From assembly GCA_964479445.1 (NCBI GenBank), contig CAYZMH010000004.1, positions 1 through 64,000 on the forward strand: DNA of 64,000 nt. The letters run 5' to 3'. Made by a program: the position numbers and the translations under genes. Numbering within the stretch: position 1 is the first letter of the stretch; each line of letters starts with the position of its first letter. Positions 25,806 to 33,874 of this stretch are shown here, one piece after another. A model generated the notes under the pieces. It was not told the origin of the DNA and ran no database searches. It worked only from the letters and a program-made list of their open reading frames with translations. This DNA comes from CAYZMH01 sp964479445. GTDB taxonomy: Bacteria > Bacteroidota > Bacteroidia > Bacteroidales > GCA-2748055.

Positions 25806-26693
25806 TTATTTCAGAACGAAATTACCGGTACCAATCAGTTTGCCTTTATGATACAATTCTACCACATACTCTCCGGGTACGATCTCCCCGTTATTGGTCC
25901 AGAAAATGGAAACCGGCAGGTCTTCGTTTTCATAGGTGACGGTTCGGGAGGCAGAAACCGGCAGGTCTTCCCCGTTATGGTTAATCACCTCCAGTTCGGG
26001 CGAACCCAGGGCTATTCCGTCGGGTCTGATAAGTCGCAGATAGATGGTTTTTTCACCGGGTTCCACCACGGAATTGGCACGAATAACAAAATCGGTCCGG
26101 ATCTTGTCAATCCATCGTATTCGCTGCCGGGGACGGTTCCGGTCGTTAATGGGTTCGACAAATATATTGGAGGCCCGCAGTGTGGAAGCGATATCTTTAA
26201 CCTCCTCCAGTTCTGCTTTTTCTGTCTCCAGTTGTTCTTTCTGTGATTGCAGTTCCTGCTCGCTGTTTTTTAACTGGATATTTTCAGCCATCAACTCCTG
26301 GTTCTTCATATTGAGCGAATCAATCTGTACGATATAACTGCGAAGTACAGAGCGCAGCGTTTCCATCTCCCGTTTATACATCTTGATCTTGTAAGCATCG
26401 TCGGCCTGGATGGTCAGCAGCCGGTCGATCTTCTCCTGTTGCAGTCCCATCTCTTCCTGGAGCCTTTGATTATCAGTTTCCAGGGAATCATAGCCGATGT
26501 AAATCTCATGCAACTCCTGCTCCAGGGAATCTTTCTCGGCCTGGATGAACTCGTTGCGTTGCTCCAGCTCCCGGGTAGTAATGCGGTAGTCTTTTTTCAG
26601 GTCCAGCAGCATATACACTGCCACCGCAAGGACCACCACCAGTAATCCCAGTATTCCGTAAAGTACACCAAGGTTTGGTTTCTTTTCTGTCAT
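25806..26693 (-). CDS. Membrane-anchored coiled-coil protein
   Basis: A 295-residue protein with one N-terminal membrane helix (about 10-28), a long coiled coil (about 30-165, with heptads such as ELMAENIQLKNSEQELQSQ) and a beta-rich C-terminal domain (about 185-295) containing repeats of EDLPVS. The domain order suggests an inner-membrane anchor with a periplasmic head. I do not recognise a named family. An exact -7 box and an inverted repeat lie directly upstream, so it appears to be transcribed on its own. Confidence 0.75.
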   Translation of the reverse strand: MTEKKPNLGVLYGILGLLVVVLAVAVYMLLDLKKDYRITTRELEQRNEFIQAEKDSLEQELHEIYIGYDSLETDNQRLQEEMGLQQEKIDRLLTIQADDAYKIKMYKREMETLRSVLRSYIVQIDSLNMKNQELMAENIQLKNSEQELQSQKEQLETEKAELEEVKDIASTLRASNIFVEPINDRNRPRQRIRWIDKIRTDFVIRANSVVEPGEKTIYLRLIRPDGIALGSPELEVINHNGEDLPVSASRTVTYENEDLPVSIFWTNNGEIVPGEYVVELYHKGKLIGTGNFVLK

Positions 26694-26717
26694 GGTTAAG
26701 AATCATTCAATTAAAAA

Positions 26718-26725
26718 CAAATATA
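26718..26725 (-). promoter_or_regulatory. Candidate -7 box for the coiled-coil protein gene
   Basis: On the minus strand the box reads TATATTTG, an exact TAnnTTTG match, ending 24 bp before the ATG at 26693. An inverted repeat (26728-26747) sits immediately upstream where a -33 element would otherwise extend. Confidence 0.45.
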
Positions 26726-26727
26726 CA

Positions 26728-26747
26728 CAATCCTCTTTCATGGATTG
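26728..26747. repeat. Inverted repeat CAATCC-n8-GGATTG
   Basis: Six-bp arms with an 8-bp spacer lie next to the -7 box of the coiled-coil gene and downstream of the LuxR gene. It could be an operator for the former or a weak terminator for the latter; the absence of a following T-run disfavours a terminator. Confidence 0.35.
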
Positions 26748-26804
26748 CATGTAAAAACTTTAAATATAAACTGATCAAAGCGATTAATAGTATACAGGTA
26801 AAGT

Positions 26805-27401
26805 CTATTTTTCTTTTCCGGATGATATTTCTTCCAGCGAAATGATGTTGTTGACGATGGCGTAGACGGTCAGACCGGAAACAGATTTTATTCCCAGTTT
26901 GGCAACAATGTTTTTGCGGTGGGTTGTAACGGTGTGAAGTGAAAGAAACAACTGGCCGGCGATCTCTCTGTTGGTATTTCCCCGTGCAATGAGCCTCAAA
27001 ATCGTCTCTTCCCGCTTGCTAAGCACAGAATCACCGGATTCCCCGTGATTTCTGAAATAGGGATTCACCAGGTTATTCAGGGTTTCAAGTAGTTTCTCCC
27101 TGGTATCATCCACATGCAGCACCTCCCGCACGGGAGCTCCGGGCTCTTGATTGGTTAAAAGGATAAGAATCGTTTTCTGGTATAATCGATAGTCTGAATC
27201 ATAGAACGGAGAGGCATTTTGAAAGATGGCGGTAGAGAGAACCAGGAAATCGGGCTGGTGCTGACTCACCAGGTTTTTAAGATTATCAGCGCTCCCGGTT
27301 TCGCTTATCACGGAGATCCCCGGTATTTTATTTAACAGGGCGATGATCCCCTTGCGCAACAGGTAGGCATCAATGGCGATAAGGAATGTTAACCGCTTCA
27401 T
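26805..27401 (-). CDS. NarL/LuxR-type regulator with a receiver-like domain lacking the phospho-acceptor
   Basis: A 198-residue regulator. The N-terminal receiver-like fold (MKRLTFLIAIDAYLLRKGI) lacks the usual acidic pocket, and the phospho-acceptor strand reads DFLVLSTAIF with Ser/Thr where Asp is expected, so classical phosphorylation is unlikely. The C-terminal LuxR helix-turn-helix is clear (LSKREETILRLIARGNTNRE, then HTVTTHRKNI). I chose Met at 27401, which overlaps the hemerythrin stop codon as ATGA; the Met at 27422 would add 7 residues inside the upstream gene. It is likely the operon's own regulator, but that is inferred. Confidence 0.85.
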   Translation of the reverse strand: MKRLTFLIAIDAYLLRKGIIALLNKIPGISVISETGSADNLKNLVSQHQPDFLVLSTAIFQNASPFYDSDYRLYQKTILILLTNQEPGAPVREVLHVDDTREKLLETLNNLVNPYFRNHGESGDSVLSKREETILRLIARGNTNREIAGQLFLSLHTVTTHRKNIVAKLGIKSVSGLTVYAIVNNIISLEEISSGKEK

Positions 27402-28129
27402 GATGATTGTTGCTTGATACACTGCTCGATTTCTGCCACTTTCGGGACCAGTATTTTATCTTCCATAGCCGCATGGTCGATCAGGTCATTCACCAGTGCG
27501 AAAAGATCAGTCAGTATCTGGTTGCACAATTGACGGTTCCTGAGAGGGGGGAGGTATTTGATAATCAATTTTGCCAGGTTGGAGAGCGAGTCTTCCAGCC
27601 GGTCGTGCTCCCGGGCAAATTCATGGATAGAGTAGTGTCGTAATTTCTCCAGGAATTCTGGGTCGGGCTTTTCGGCTTCATATTGCTTCTCTACTTCCAG
27701 GATGTATGGCAGCACTTCATCCTCCTCCTTCATAATATGCTCGATGAATTCCTGCTTATAGTCATTGAAAAACGTCACGACCAGGTCTTTCTTGTCACGG
27801 GAAAGCTCTGATTTACAAATCCACTCATGGATTTCCGCTTCTACATGGGGTAATTCCTCCTCCAGGTAAATGGCATGCGTATTTTTCAGGTAATCAACGA
27901 TGCTGGAAAGTGAAAAGAATGTCAGGTCATTTTGCGGGGTATACTCTTCATTTACATATGAATTCACAATCTCTAAAAAGAAATCCACATTCACCTCGTA
28001 CAGCCGGCACACTTCCCGGACGGTCTTTTCCCCGAAACCGAGTTCTATCTTGAAGCGCGGAAGCAGGGGTATCAAGCGGTTATTCTCAAGGATGGCCTGG
28101 GCCATGGACATATCTCGCTGGATGATCAT
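27398..28129 (-). CDS. Hemerythrin-domain di-iron protein, RIC/YtfE-like
   Basis: A 243-residue protein with an N-terminal ScdA_N-like segment (EKTVREVCRLYEVNVDFFLE, about 34-53) and a four-helix hemerythrin domain. Candidate iron ligands are His85, the HxxxE pair His131/Glu135, His175 and His219/Glu223, matching the YtfE/ScdA layout. These proteins repair iron-sulfur clusters damaged by oxidants or nitric oxide. The ATG overlaps the CDF transporter stop codon (ATGA) and the stop overlaps the LuxR start, so expression is linked to metal transport. A variant in this branch could sense oxygen or nitric oxide. Confidence 0.87.
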   Translation of the reverse strand: MIIQRDMSMAQAILENNRLIPLLPRFKIELGFGEKTVREVCRLYEVNVDFFLEIVNSYVNEEYTPQNDLTFFSLSSIVDYLKNTHAIYLEEELPHVEAEIHEWICKSELSRDKKDLVVTFFNDYKQEFIEHIMKEEDEVLPYILEVEKQYEAEKPDPEFLEKLRHYSIHEFAREHDRLEDSLSNLAKLIIKYLPPLRNRQLCNQILTDLFALVNDLIDHAAMEDKILVPKVAEIEQCIKQQSS

Positions 28130-29064
28130 GACTTTTTTTGGTTGGTTGTAAAATCAGAGGCAGCAAGACCGAATTTTTCACCTCGCTCCTCGTTGCCATA
28201 AGGTTCAATATGGACCATCACATCATATACGTTTTCGATCTCTTTCTTAATCATGTGTTCCACGTTTTGCGCGATGTGATGGGCCTCTTTCACAGAGAGG
28301 TTGGGATCAACTTCCACATCAAGATTGATCATATATTTGGAGCCGATTTTTCGCGCACGGGTACGATGGGGATTATATGCACCATCCACTTTTTGGATAG
28401 CCTGGAACAACCGTTCATATAACTCGGGATCATCGATGCCATCCATCAATTCGGTATTGGTTTTCATGAAGATGCGAATGGCTTCCACCATGATAAATGT
28501 GCTGATTAACAACGCAATGACTTTATCGATCATAGAACTATCCAGCATTTGTGCAAGAACCAGCCCTACAATAACCCCCACAGAGATCACGATATCATTC
28601 CGCATGTTTTTTCCGAGTGTTATCAGCATATTACTGTGATGCCGCGACCCCACACGGTTCAGATACAGGTTGAGGGCAATCTTACCAATGACCGAGATAG
28701 CCATGAAATAGATTGCCAGCATCCGGGGTACGGGGGCTGGCGTACCACTGATGATTTTACTGATGGTAGTGATGGCCAGTTGGGCACCCGCCAGGAAGAT
28801 GAACATGGAGAGTATCTTGGAGGCAAGGGTGTCGGCTTTTACATACCCGTAGGCAAATTTTGCATTGGGGGGCTTTGAGATCACGCGGGCAGCGATAAGG
28901 GTGACAATGGCACTGACGATATCGCTGGCCGAGTCTATCCCATCGGCAATGACCGCAAAACTTCCTGCAATAAAGCCAACAACCAGCTTCATGATTGCCA
29001 GCAGGGAGTTTCCAGCAATGGAAACCCAGGATGCCGTGATGATCTCTCTGCCTTTCCGATCCAT
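28126..29064 (-). CDS. Cation diffusion facilitator transporter, acidic-site (FieF-like) type
   Basis: A 312-residue CDF exporter with six membrane helices and a C-terminal metallochaperone-like cytoplasmic domain. Membrane site motifs are DGIDSASD (Asp41, Asp44, Asp48) in helix 2 and NMRND (Asn153, Asp157) in helix 5, where zinc-specific members have HxxxD. Three Asp in helix 2 resemble FieF-type iron/manganese/zinc transporters; Asn153 replaces the usual His. I infer a divalent cation other than, or in addition to, zinc. It sits between a zinc-type CDF and a di-iron repair gene. Confidence 0.87.
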   Translation of the reverse strand: MDRKGREIITASWVSIAGNSLLAIMKLVVGFIAGSFAVIADGIDSASDIVSAIVTLIAARVISKPPNAKFAYGYVKADTLASKILSMFIFLAGAQLAITTISKIISGTPAPVPRMLAIYFMAISVIGKIALNLYLNRVGSRHHSNMLITLGKNMRNDIVISVGVIVGLVLAQMLDSSMIDKVIALLISTFIMVEAIRIFMKTNTELMDGIDDPELYERLFQAIQKVDGAYNPHRTRARKIGSKYMINLDVEVDPNLSVKEAHHIAQNVEHMIKKEIENVYDVMVHIEPYGNEERGEKFGLAASDFTTNQKKS

Positions 29065-29104
29065 GAAGCAAAGGTACAGGTTCTGGTTTGAATGAGCAAT
29101 CCGT

Positions 29105-30031
29105 TCAGTGATGATGGTCCTGGATCAGCTCCACGTTATGGTTGGTGTGGAATTCGAATTGAAGGGTGATATGATTGATCCGGAACTTGCTTTTCATCAT
29201 CTTCTCGATCTTCTGGCGGACCGGTTTTACCTGGCTTAATTTCAGGTCTTCACGCAATTCAATATGCGCCTCCAGGTGGATCTGCCTGTCATCCAGATTC
29301 CAGGCGTGAAGGTGATGGATGTTCTTCACTTCAGGAAAATCCTCCACTTTCGATTTCAATTTACCGATATTGAGGTTTTCAGGGGTAGATTGCATCAGGA
29401 TGTGGACCGATTCTTTGAGGATCACCAGGGCCTCTTTGATAATGTATATTCCTATCAGGACGGTAATGACCGGATCGATCCAGTAGATCTCCCAGATCTG
29501 CATAATGGCGGCACCAATTATGACCACCACCGAAGAGAGGCTGTCCCCGATGAGATGCACATAAGCTGCTTTCACATTGATGCTCTTGCGGGAATCATGG
29601 TGGAGGATAGCAACGGCCAGGACATTGGCGATCAGACCCACCATGGCTACCACAATCATTACCAGGGAGTTGATGGGTTGAGGGTCGTTGAAACGCTCGT
29701 AGGCTGCCTTGAAGAGGTACAGGCAGATAATAATGAGAATCAAGGCATTCAGAAGAGCAGCCAGGATCTCAATACGTTTATATCCGAACGTTTTCTTCGG
29801 ATCGGCTCCCTTTTTACCGATAATGGTGGCCATGTAAGCAATAAACGTGGCGAAGGTGTCGCTCAGGTTATGGAGCGCATCGGAGAGCAGTGCCAGGCTG
29901 TTGGAGATAATACCTCCTGCAATCTCTGCAATGGTAATTACGAAGTTCAATAGCGTGGCAACCAACAGGTTCCGCGTGCTCACGGGACGGGAACGATGGT
30001 GTTTCTTTTTAGTATGTGTTTTGCCTTCCAT
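29105..30031 (-). CDS. Zinc-type cation diffusion facilitator transporter (CzcD/ZitB-like)
   Basis: A 308-residue CDF transporter that probably exports Zn2+ in exchange for protons. The N-terminal His-rich tail (HTKKKHHRSR) and C-terminal DHHH may bind metal. Membrane-site motifs are DALHNLSD (Asp51, His54, Asp58) and HLIGD (His159, Asp163), the canonical two-His/two-Asp zinc set. It begins 2 bp after the ZIP gene's stop codon, so a zinc importer and a zinc exporter share one transcript. Confidence 0.92.
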   Translation of the reverse strand: MEGKTHTKKKHHRSRPVSTRNLLVATLLNFVITIAEIAGGIISNSLALLSDALHNLSDTFATFIAYMATIIGKKGADPKKTFGYKRIEILAALLNALILIIICLYLFKAAYERFNDPQPINSLVMIVVAMVGLIANVLAVAILHHDSRKSINVKAAYVHLIGDSLSSVVVIIGAAIMQIWEIYWIDPVITVLIGIYIIKEALVILKESVHILMQSTPENLNIGKLKSKVEDFPEVKNIHHLHAWNLDDRQIHLEAHIELREDLKLSQVKPVRQKIEKMMKSKFRINHITLQFEFHTNHNVELIQDHHH

Positions 30032-30033
30032 AA

Positions 30034-30843
30034 TCAGATGAACAATAGCAGGCTCAGCGCCATTACGGCCATTCCGGCCAGGAATCCGTAGATCGAGTGG
30101 TGATGATGTCCATACTCCTCGGAGGTGGGCAGGAGTTCATCGATGGAGATGAATACCATGATACCGGCCACTCCCCCGAACAGGAAACCAAACAGGGCAT
30201 CGCTTAAAAAGGGCATCAGAATGGCAAAGGCCATTAACGCGCCAACGGGTTCGGCAAGCCCCGATAAAAACGAGAGCAGGAAGCCTTTCTTACGGCTGCC
30301 CGTACCATAGGAGATGGGTACCGATACAGCAATGCCTTCCGGTATATTGTGAATGGCAATGGCAATGGCCACCGGCACCGCCAGTTCAGGATCGCTCAAT
30401 CCTGCAGCAAAGGTGGCAATGCCCTCCGGAAAGTTGTGAATGGCAATGGCAAGCGCTGTTAGTAAGCCCATCCTTACCAGGTGCGGATTTTTCTCGCCGG
30501 GCTCTTTTTTAATCTCCTCCACGCGCCTGACCTCGTGGGGGTTTTCATAGGAGGGGATCAATTTGTCAATAATGGCGATCAGTAAAATGCCCGAAAAAAA
30601 GGCGAGTACAGCGAACCAGGTCCCCCCCCTGTCTCCGTAAACCAGGGCAAGCGACTCCCTGGCCTTGGACATGATCTCCATGAAGGATACATAGATCATC
30701 ACCCCGGCGGAGAAGCCAAGGCTTACTGACAGGATCCGGGTATTGGTGCGCCTGGTGAAAAACGCCAGGGCACTACCGATACCGGTGGAAAGACCCGCGA
30801 AAAGGGTTAACCCGAACGCAAACCAGAAATTCTGTGTATCCAT
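30034..30843 (-). CDS. zupT: ZIP-family metal importer (ZupT-like)
   Basis: A 269-residue eight-helix transporter. The two metal-binding helices carry HNFPEG (His136 region) and HNIPEG (His165 region), the ZupT/ZIP signature, and a Glu-rich/His-rich loop includes HHHH at 246-249. ZupT imports zinc, with broad specificity including iron and manganese. It is the first gene of a five-gene minus-strand unit; the 137-bp gap to lgt holds a weak -7-like TATATTTA and the 36-bp palindrome. Confidence 0.9.
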   Translation of the reverse strand: MDTQNFWFAFGLTLFAGLSTGIGSALAFFTRRTNTRILSVSLGFSAGVMIYVSFMEIMSKARESLALVYGDRGGTWFAVLAFFSGILLIAIIDKLIPSYENPHEVRRVEEIKKEPGEKNPHLVRMGLLTALAIAIHNFPEGIATFAAGLSDPELAVPVAIAIAIHNIPEGIAVSVPISYGTGSRKKGFLLSFLSGLAEPVGALMAFAILMPFLSDALFGFLFGGVAGIMVFISIDELLPTSEEYGHHHHSIYGFLAGMAVMALSLLLFI

Positions 30844-30944
30844 CTTCCCGAATATATTATTAAATATACTAAAATTGCCCGACTCTTTATAACTGATGGG
30901 GTGAGGTATCGCTCGATCAGGCAGCCCATTAATTGATTTCCAGG

Positions 30945-30980
30945 ATATACATATTTAAATACGTATTTAAATATGTATAT
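30945..30980. repeat. Perfect 36-bp palindrome between lgt and zupT
   Basis: The left arm ATATACATATTTAAATAC (30945-30962) is followed without spacer by its exact reverse complement (30963-30980), which ends at the lgt stop codon. Transcribed, it would form an 16-bp stem with a tetraloop-sized turn, but no T-run follows. It may be a terminator-like element, a Zur/Fur-type operator upstream of the metal operon, or a recombination-prone cruciform. Confidence 0.9.
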
Positions 30981-31859
30981 TTACTTTTTCCCTTTCTTTT
31001 TCTTTTTATCCTGCTGTTTGGGAATTGGGGTTTTGGAGAAATATTTTGGACGTTGTTTGGTGTAGGCAATCAACAGGAAGCCGGCCAGGATAAACGGGAG
31101 ACTGAGCAATTGGCCCATATTGAAGGTCATACCGGCCTCAAAGGCTACCTGGTCGTTTTTCACAAATTCGATAAAGAATCGTGCGGTAAATAATGCGATA
31201 AGGAAAACACCGAAAATAAATCCATCGCGAACCTGGTCTTTCCGTTTCCGGTAGAAGATAAAGAGGCCCGCAAATATCAACAGGTAACTGAGGGCCTCGT
31301 AGATCTGGGTGGGATGACTGGGTACATTCTCCATGATAGCGCCCGTGTTGGGATCACGCACCACATCGTTAACGAACAGGAAGGCCCAGGGAAGATCGGC
31401 GGGGAGTCCGTATATCTCGGAATTAAACAGGTTGCCTGTGCGGATAAATGCCCCCCCGAGGGGCACCACAATCACCAGGCGGTCCATAAGCCATAAAAAA
31501 GACAGCTTGTACTTCCGGATGTATAGCCACAGTGCGATTACAATTCCTATGGCTGCACCATGACTGGCAAGGCCGCCTTTCCATATCTTCAGGATTTCAA
31601 CCGGATTGCTGAGGTAATATTCCGGCTCATAAAACAGGCAATGGCCCAACCGGGCGCCGATGATGGTTCCAACGGCAATGTAAATCAGAAGTTGATCGGT
31701 CATCTCGGTGGTCAGCCGGTCGATCTTCATAAAACGTGTGAAAACAACGTAACCCGAAAGAAACGCCATGGCAAACATGAGTCCGTACCAGCGGATGGAA
31801 AGACTGCCGATGTGAAAGATCTCCGGGTCAATATCCCAGGTGATATACTGAAGTATCAT
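30981..31859 (-). CDS. lgt: Phosphatidylglycerol-prolipoprotein diacylglyceryl transferase
   Basis: Lgt attaches diacylglycerol to the lipobox cysteine of prolipoproteins in the inner membrane. The 292-residue protein has about seven helices; the signature is seen in WKGGLASHGAAIGI and PLGGAFIRTGNLFNSEIYG, with the catalytic Arg/Asn/Glu block, and HPTQIYEAL. It ends with a Lys-rich cytoplasmic tail (KKKKKGKK). Many lipoprotein genes in this window depend on it. A promoter-like TTG-N22-TAGCTTTA lies upstream. Confidence 0.96.
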   Translation of the reverse strand: MILQYITWDIDPEIFHIGSLSIRWYGLMFAMAFLSGYVVFTRFMKIDRLTTEMTDQLLIYIAVGTIIGARLGHCLFYEPEYYLSNPVEILKIWKGGLASHGAAIGIVIALWLYIRKYKLSFLWLMDRLVIVVPLGGAFIRTGNLFNSEIYGLPADLPWAFLFVNDVVRDPNTGAIMENVPSHPTQIYEALSYLLIFAGLFIFYRKRKDQVRDGFIFGVFLIALFTARFFIEFVKNDQVAFEAGMTFNMGQLLSLPFILAGFLLIAYTKQRPKYFSKTPIPKQQDKKKKKGKK

Positions 31860-31963
31860 AGGTCGATAAAATTTGAATCTGTTTTCAGGGCAATAAAGCT
31901 ACAAATTAAATACAAATCAGCTTCAATGTTCGTTTAAAATGTAAAGCAACAATACGGAATCAC

Positions 31964-31971
31964 TATCTTTG
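31964..31971 (+). promoter_or_regulatory. -7 promoter box for the Ig-like lipoprotein gene
   Basis: TATCTTTG is an exact TAnnTTTG match ending 13 bp before the ATG at 31985, which implies a leader of only a few bases. No clear -33 TTTG is found at the standard spacing. Confidence 0.5.
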
Positions 31972-31984
31972 TGGTTTTAACAAA

Positions 31985-33868
31985 ATGATGGTACGCACTT
32001 TACAAGGAATATTTTTTACGCTTTTAGTTCTTTTCCTGGCCGGATGTGCCCAGCAGGGAAGTCCCACGGGAGGTCCCAGGGATGAAGAACCTCCCGATGT
32101 GGTAGAAGCAGATCCGGCCAACTACTCCATCCAATTCGATGATAACCTCATTGAAATTACCTTTGATGAGTTCCTGGATATGGGTAATTTTGCACAGGAG
32201 CTTGTGGTATCCCCGCCCATGGAGGAGAAACCGGTTATCAGCCTTAGAAAAAGGACCCTGATCATTGAATTTGAGGAGGAACTCAGGGACAATACCACCT
32301 ATACCTTTAATTTCGGAACAGGGATCAAAGACCTGAACGAACAGAATGTGTTGCTCAATTTTGAATATGTCTTTTCTACCGGGAACTACCTGGACTCTCT
32401 CTCGGTTAAAGGCACCCTGCGGAATGCATTTGATCTGACCATCCCCGGGGAGCAGGTATCCGTTATGCTCTACGAAAACCTGTCAGACTCCATTCCCATC
32501 AAACAGATCCCTCTTTACATCGGACGTACCGATACCGAGGGCAACTTTGCCGTCAATAATCTGCGCCCCGGGGTATACAAGGTATTTGCCCTTAATGATG
32601 CCAACAGCAATTTCCTGTTTGACCTGCCCAACGAATCGATAGCTTACCTGGACAGCAGCCTGAGGGTGGATGCCGGTTATTTTAAAAGCATCCTGCTGGA
32701 ATCGGGGGCCTATGACTCCTCCGACTTCGAACCTGATACCATCCCGGTGATCACCGATACCACCGGGGTGGATATGGATTCACTTCAACACGTGATCGAC
32801 TCCCTGGAAAGCCTGAAACCCGATCCCAATTCCATCTTCATTGATCTCTTTATGTTCACCGAAGAGTCGGAGAGCCAGTACCTGGGTGATTATAACAGGG
32901 AGGAACGGGAATTTCTTGATATGCAGTTCAATCTGCCGGTTACCGATTCCTTCCGGTTCCGGCCGATTTATCCACCCGGGCTTACACCGGGGGACTTTAT
33001 CCCGGAATATGGTATGAACAGGGATTCTCTACGGTTATGGGCCCGGGATACCGTGGTGGCCTCCCGGGATACAATTCAGCTCCTGCTCAATTACACCATG
33101 AAAGACTCTATGAACCGGTTTGTGACCGCAACAGATACCGCTGATTTTATTTTCCGCGAACCAAAAAAGAAAAGATCGGATAAGGAGGAAAAAGAGGAGG
33201 AAAATCTTCTCAAGGTATCCACTACACGGAACAGGGGCAAACAGCATCTTCATAAACCGGTCTATTTCACCTTTAACCGCCCCCTGGCCTCGGTGGATAC
33301 ATCAACGTTTCAATTGTATACAAGACCCGATACCACGGATCTCCCGCTGCCCCGTGAACCGGAAGCCCCGGAGGATCATCTTCGCAGGGCCGTTCTCAAT
33401 GTCGACTGGGAAGAAGGAATGGAATACCGGATGGTGGCCCTCCCCGGTACGTTCCGGGATATCTATGGGTTCACCCATGATACACTGGATGTACGGTTTA
33501 CCACCCGGGAAATGTCTGATTATGGAAAGGTGATTGTAAACCTGAGCGGCGTGGGAGACACCCTGTTGGTCCAGTTGATACAGAATGAGCAGGTTAAGCG
33601 CAAACAGCAGGCAGTTTCAGACGGCAGCTACGAATTTGAATTTATAGAACCGGCCACGTACCGGGTGAAGTTCATACACGACCGCAATCTCAACGGCAAA
33701 TGGGATACCGGGGATTACCTGGAGGGAAGACAGCCGGAGCGGGTGGAATACCTTCCCGTGGAGATAGAGGTTCGGGCTAACTGGGACCACGATGTGGATT
33801 ATAGGATCGGTTCTCATGCGGGAACCCCACACAGCGGGGAGGAAGAGGAACAGGAGCGGGAGCGATGA
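31985..33868 (+). CDS. Lipoprotein with N-terminal Ig-like (Big_5) domain
   Basis: A 627-residue secreted lipoprotein. The lipobox is LFLAGC with Cys21. A Big_5-type domain follows (about 37-115, VEADPANYSIQFDDNLIEIT), then an extended beta-rich region containing a prealbumin-like segment (NNLRPGVYKVFALNDANSNF, echoed near the C-terminus as IHDRNLNGKWDTGD), an acidic-basic linker (KKKRSDKEEKEEENLL) and further Ig-like strands. Such proteins are widespread and uncharacterised in Bacteroidetes. The convergent ROK gene ends 6 bp away. No partner is suggested by the neighbours. Confidence 0.82.
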   Translation: MMVRTLQGIFFTLLVLFLAGCAQQGSPTGGPRDEEPPDVVEADPANYSIQFDDNLIEITFDEFLDMGNFAQELVVSPPMEEKPVISLRKRTLIIEFEEELRDNTTYTFNFGTGIKDLNEQNVLLNFEYVFSTGNYLDSLSVKGTLRNAFDLTIPGEQVSVMLYENLSDSIPIKQIPLYIGRTDTEGNFAVNNLRPGVYKVFALNDANSNFLFDLPNESIAYLDSSLRVDAGYFKSILLESGAYDSSDFEPDTIPVITDTTGVDMDSLQHVIDSLESLKPDPNSIFIDLFMFTEESESQYLGDYNREEREFLDMQFNLPVTDSFRFRPIYPPGLTPGDFIPEYGMNRDSLRLWARDTVVASRDTIQLLLNYTMKDSMNRFVTATDTADFIFREPKKKRSDKEEKEEENLLKVSTTRNRGKQHLHKPVYFTFNRPLASVDTSTFQLYTRPDTTDLPLPREPEAPEDHLRRAVLNVDWEEGMEYRMVALPGTFRDIYGFTHDTLDVRFTTREMSDYGKVIVNLSGVGDTLLVQLIQNEQVKRKQQAVSDGSYEFEFIEPATYRVKFIHDRNLNGKWDTGDYLEGRQPERVEYLPVEIEVRANWDHDVDYRIGSHAGTPHSGEEEEQERER

Positions 33869-33874
33869 AAAGAC

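Noticed and set aside
30945..30980. Rho-independent terminator of lgt
   Set aside because: The structure is almost pure A+T, has no loop and no T-run on the minus strand, so a classical terminator is doubtful; I list it as a palindrome instead.
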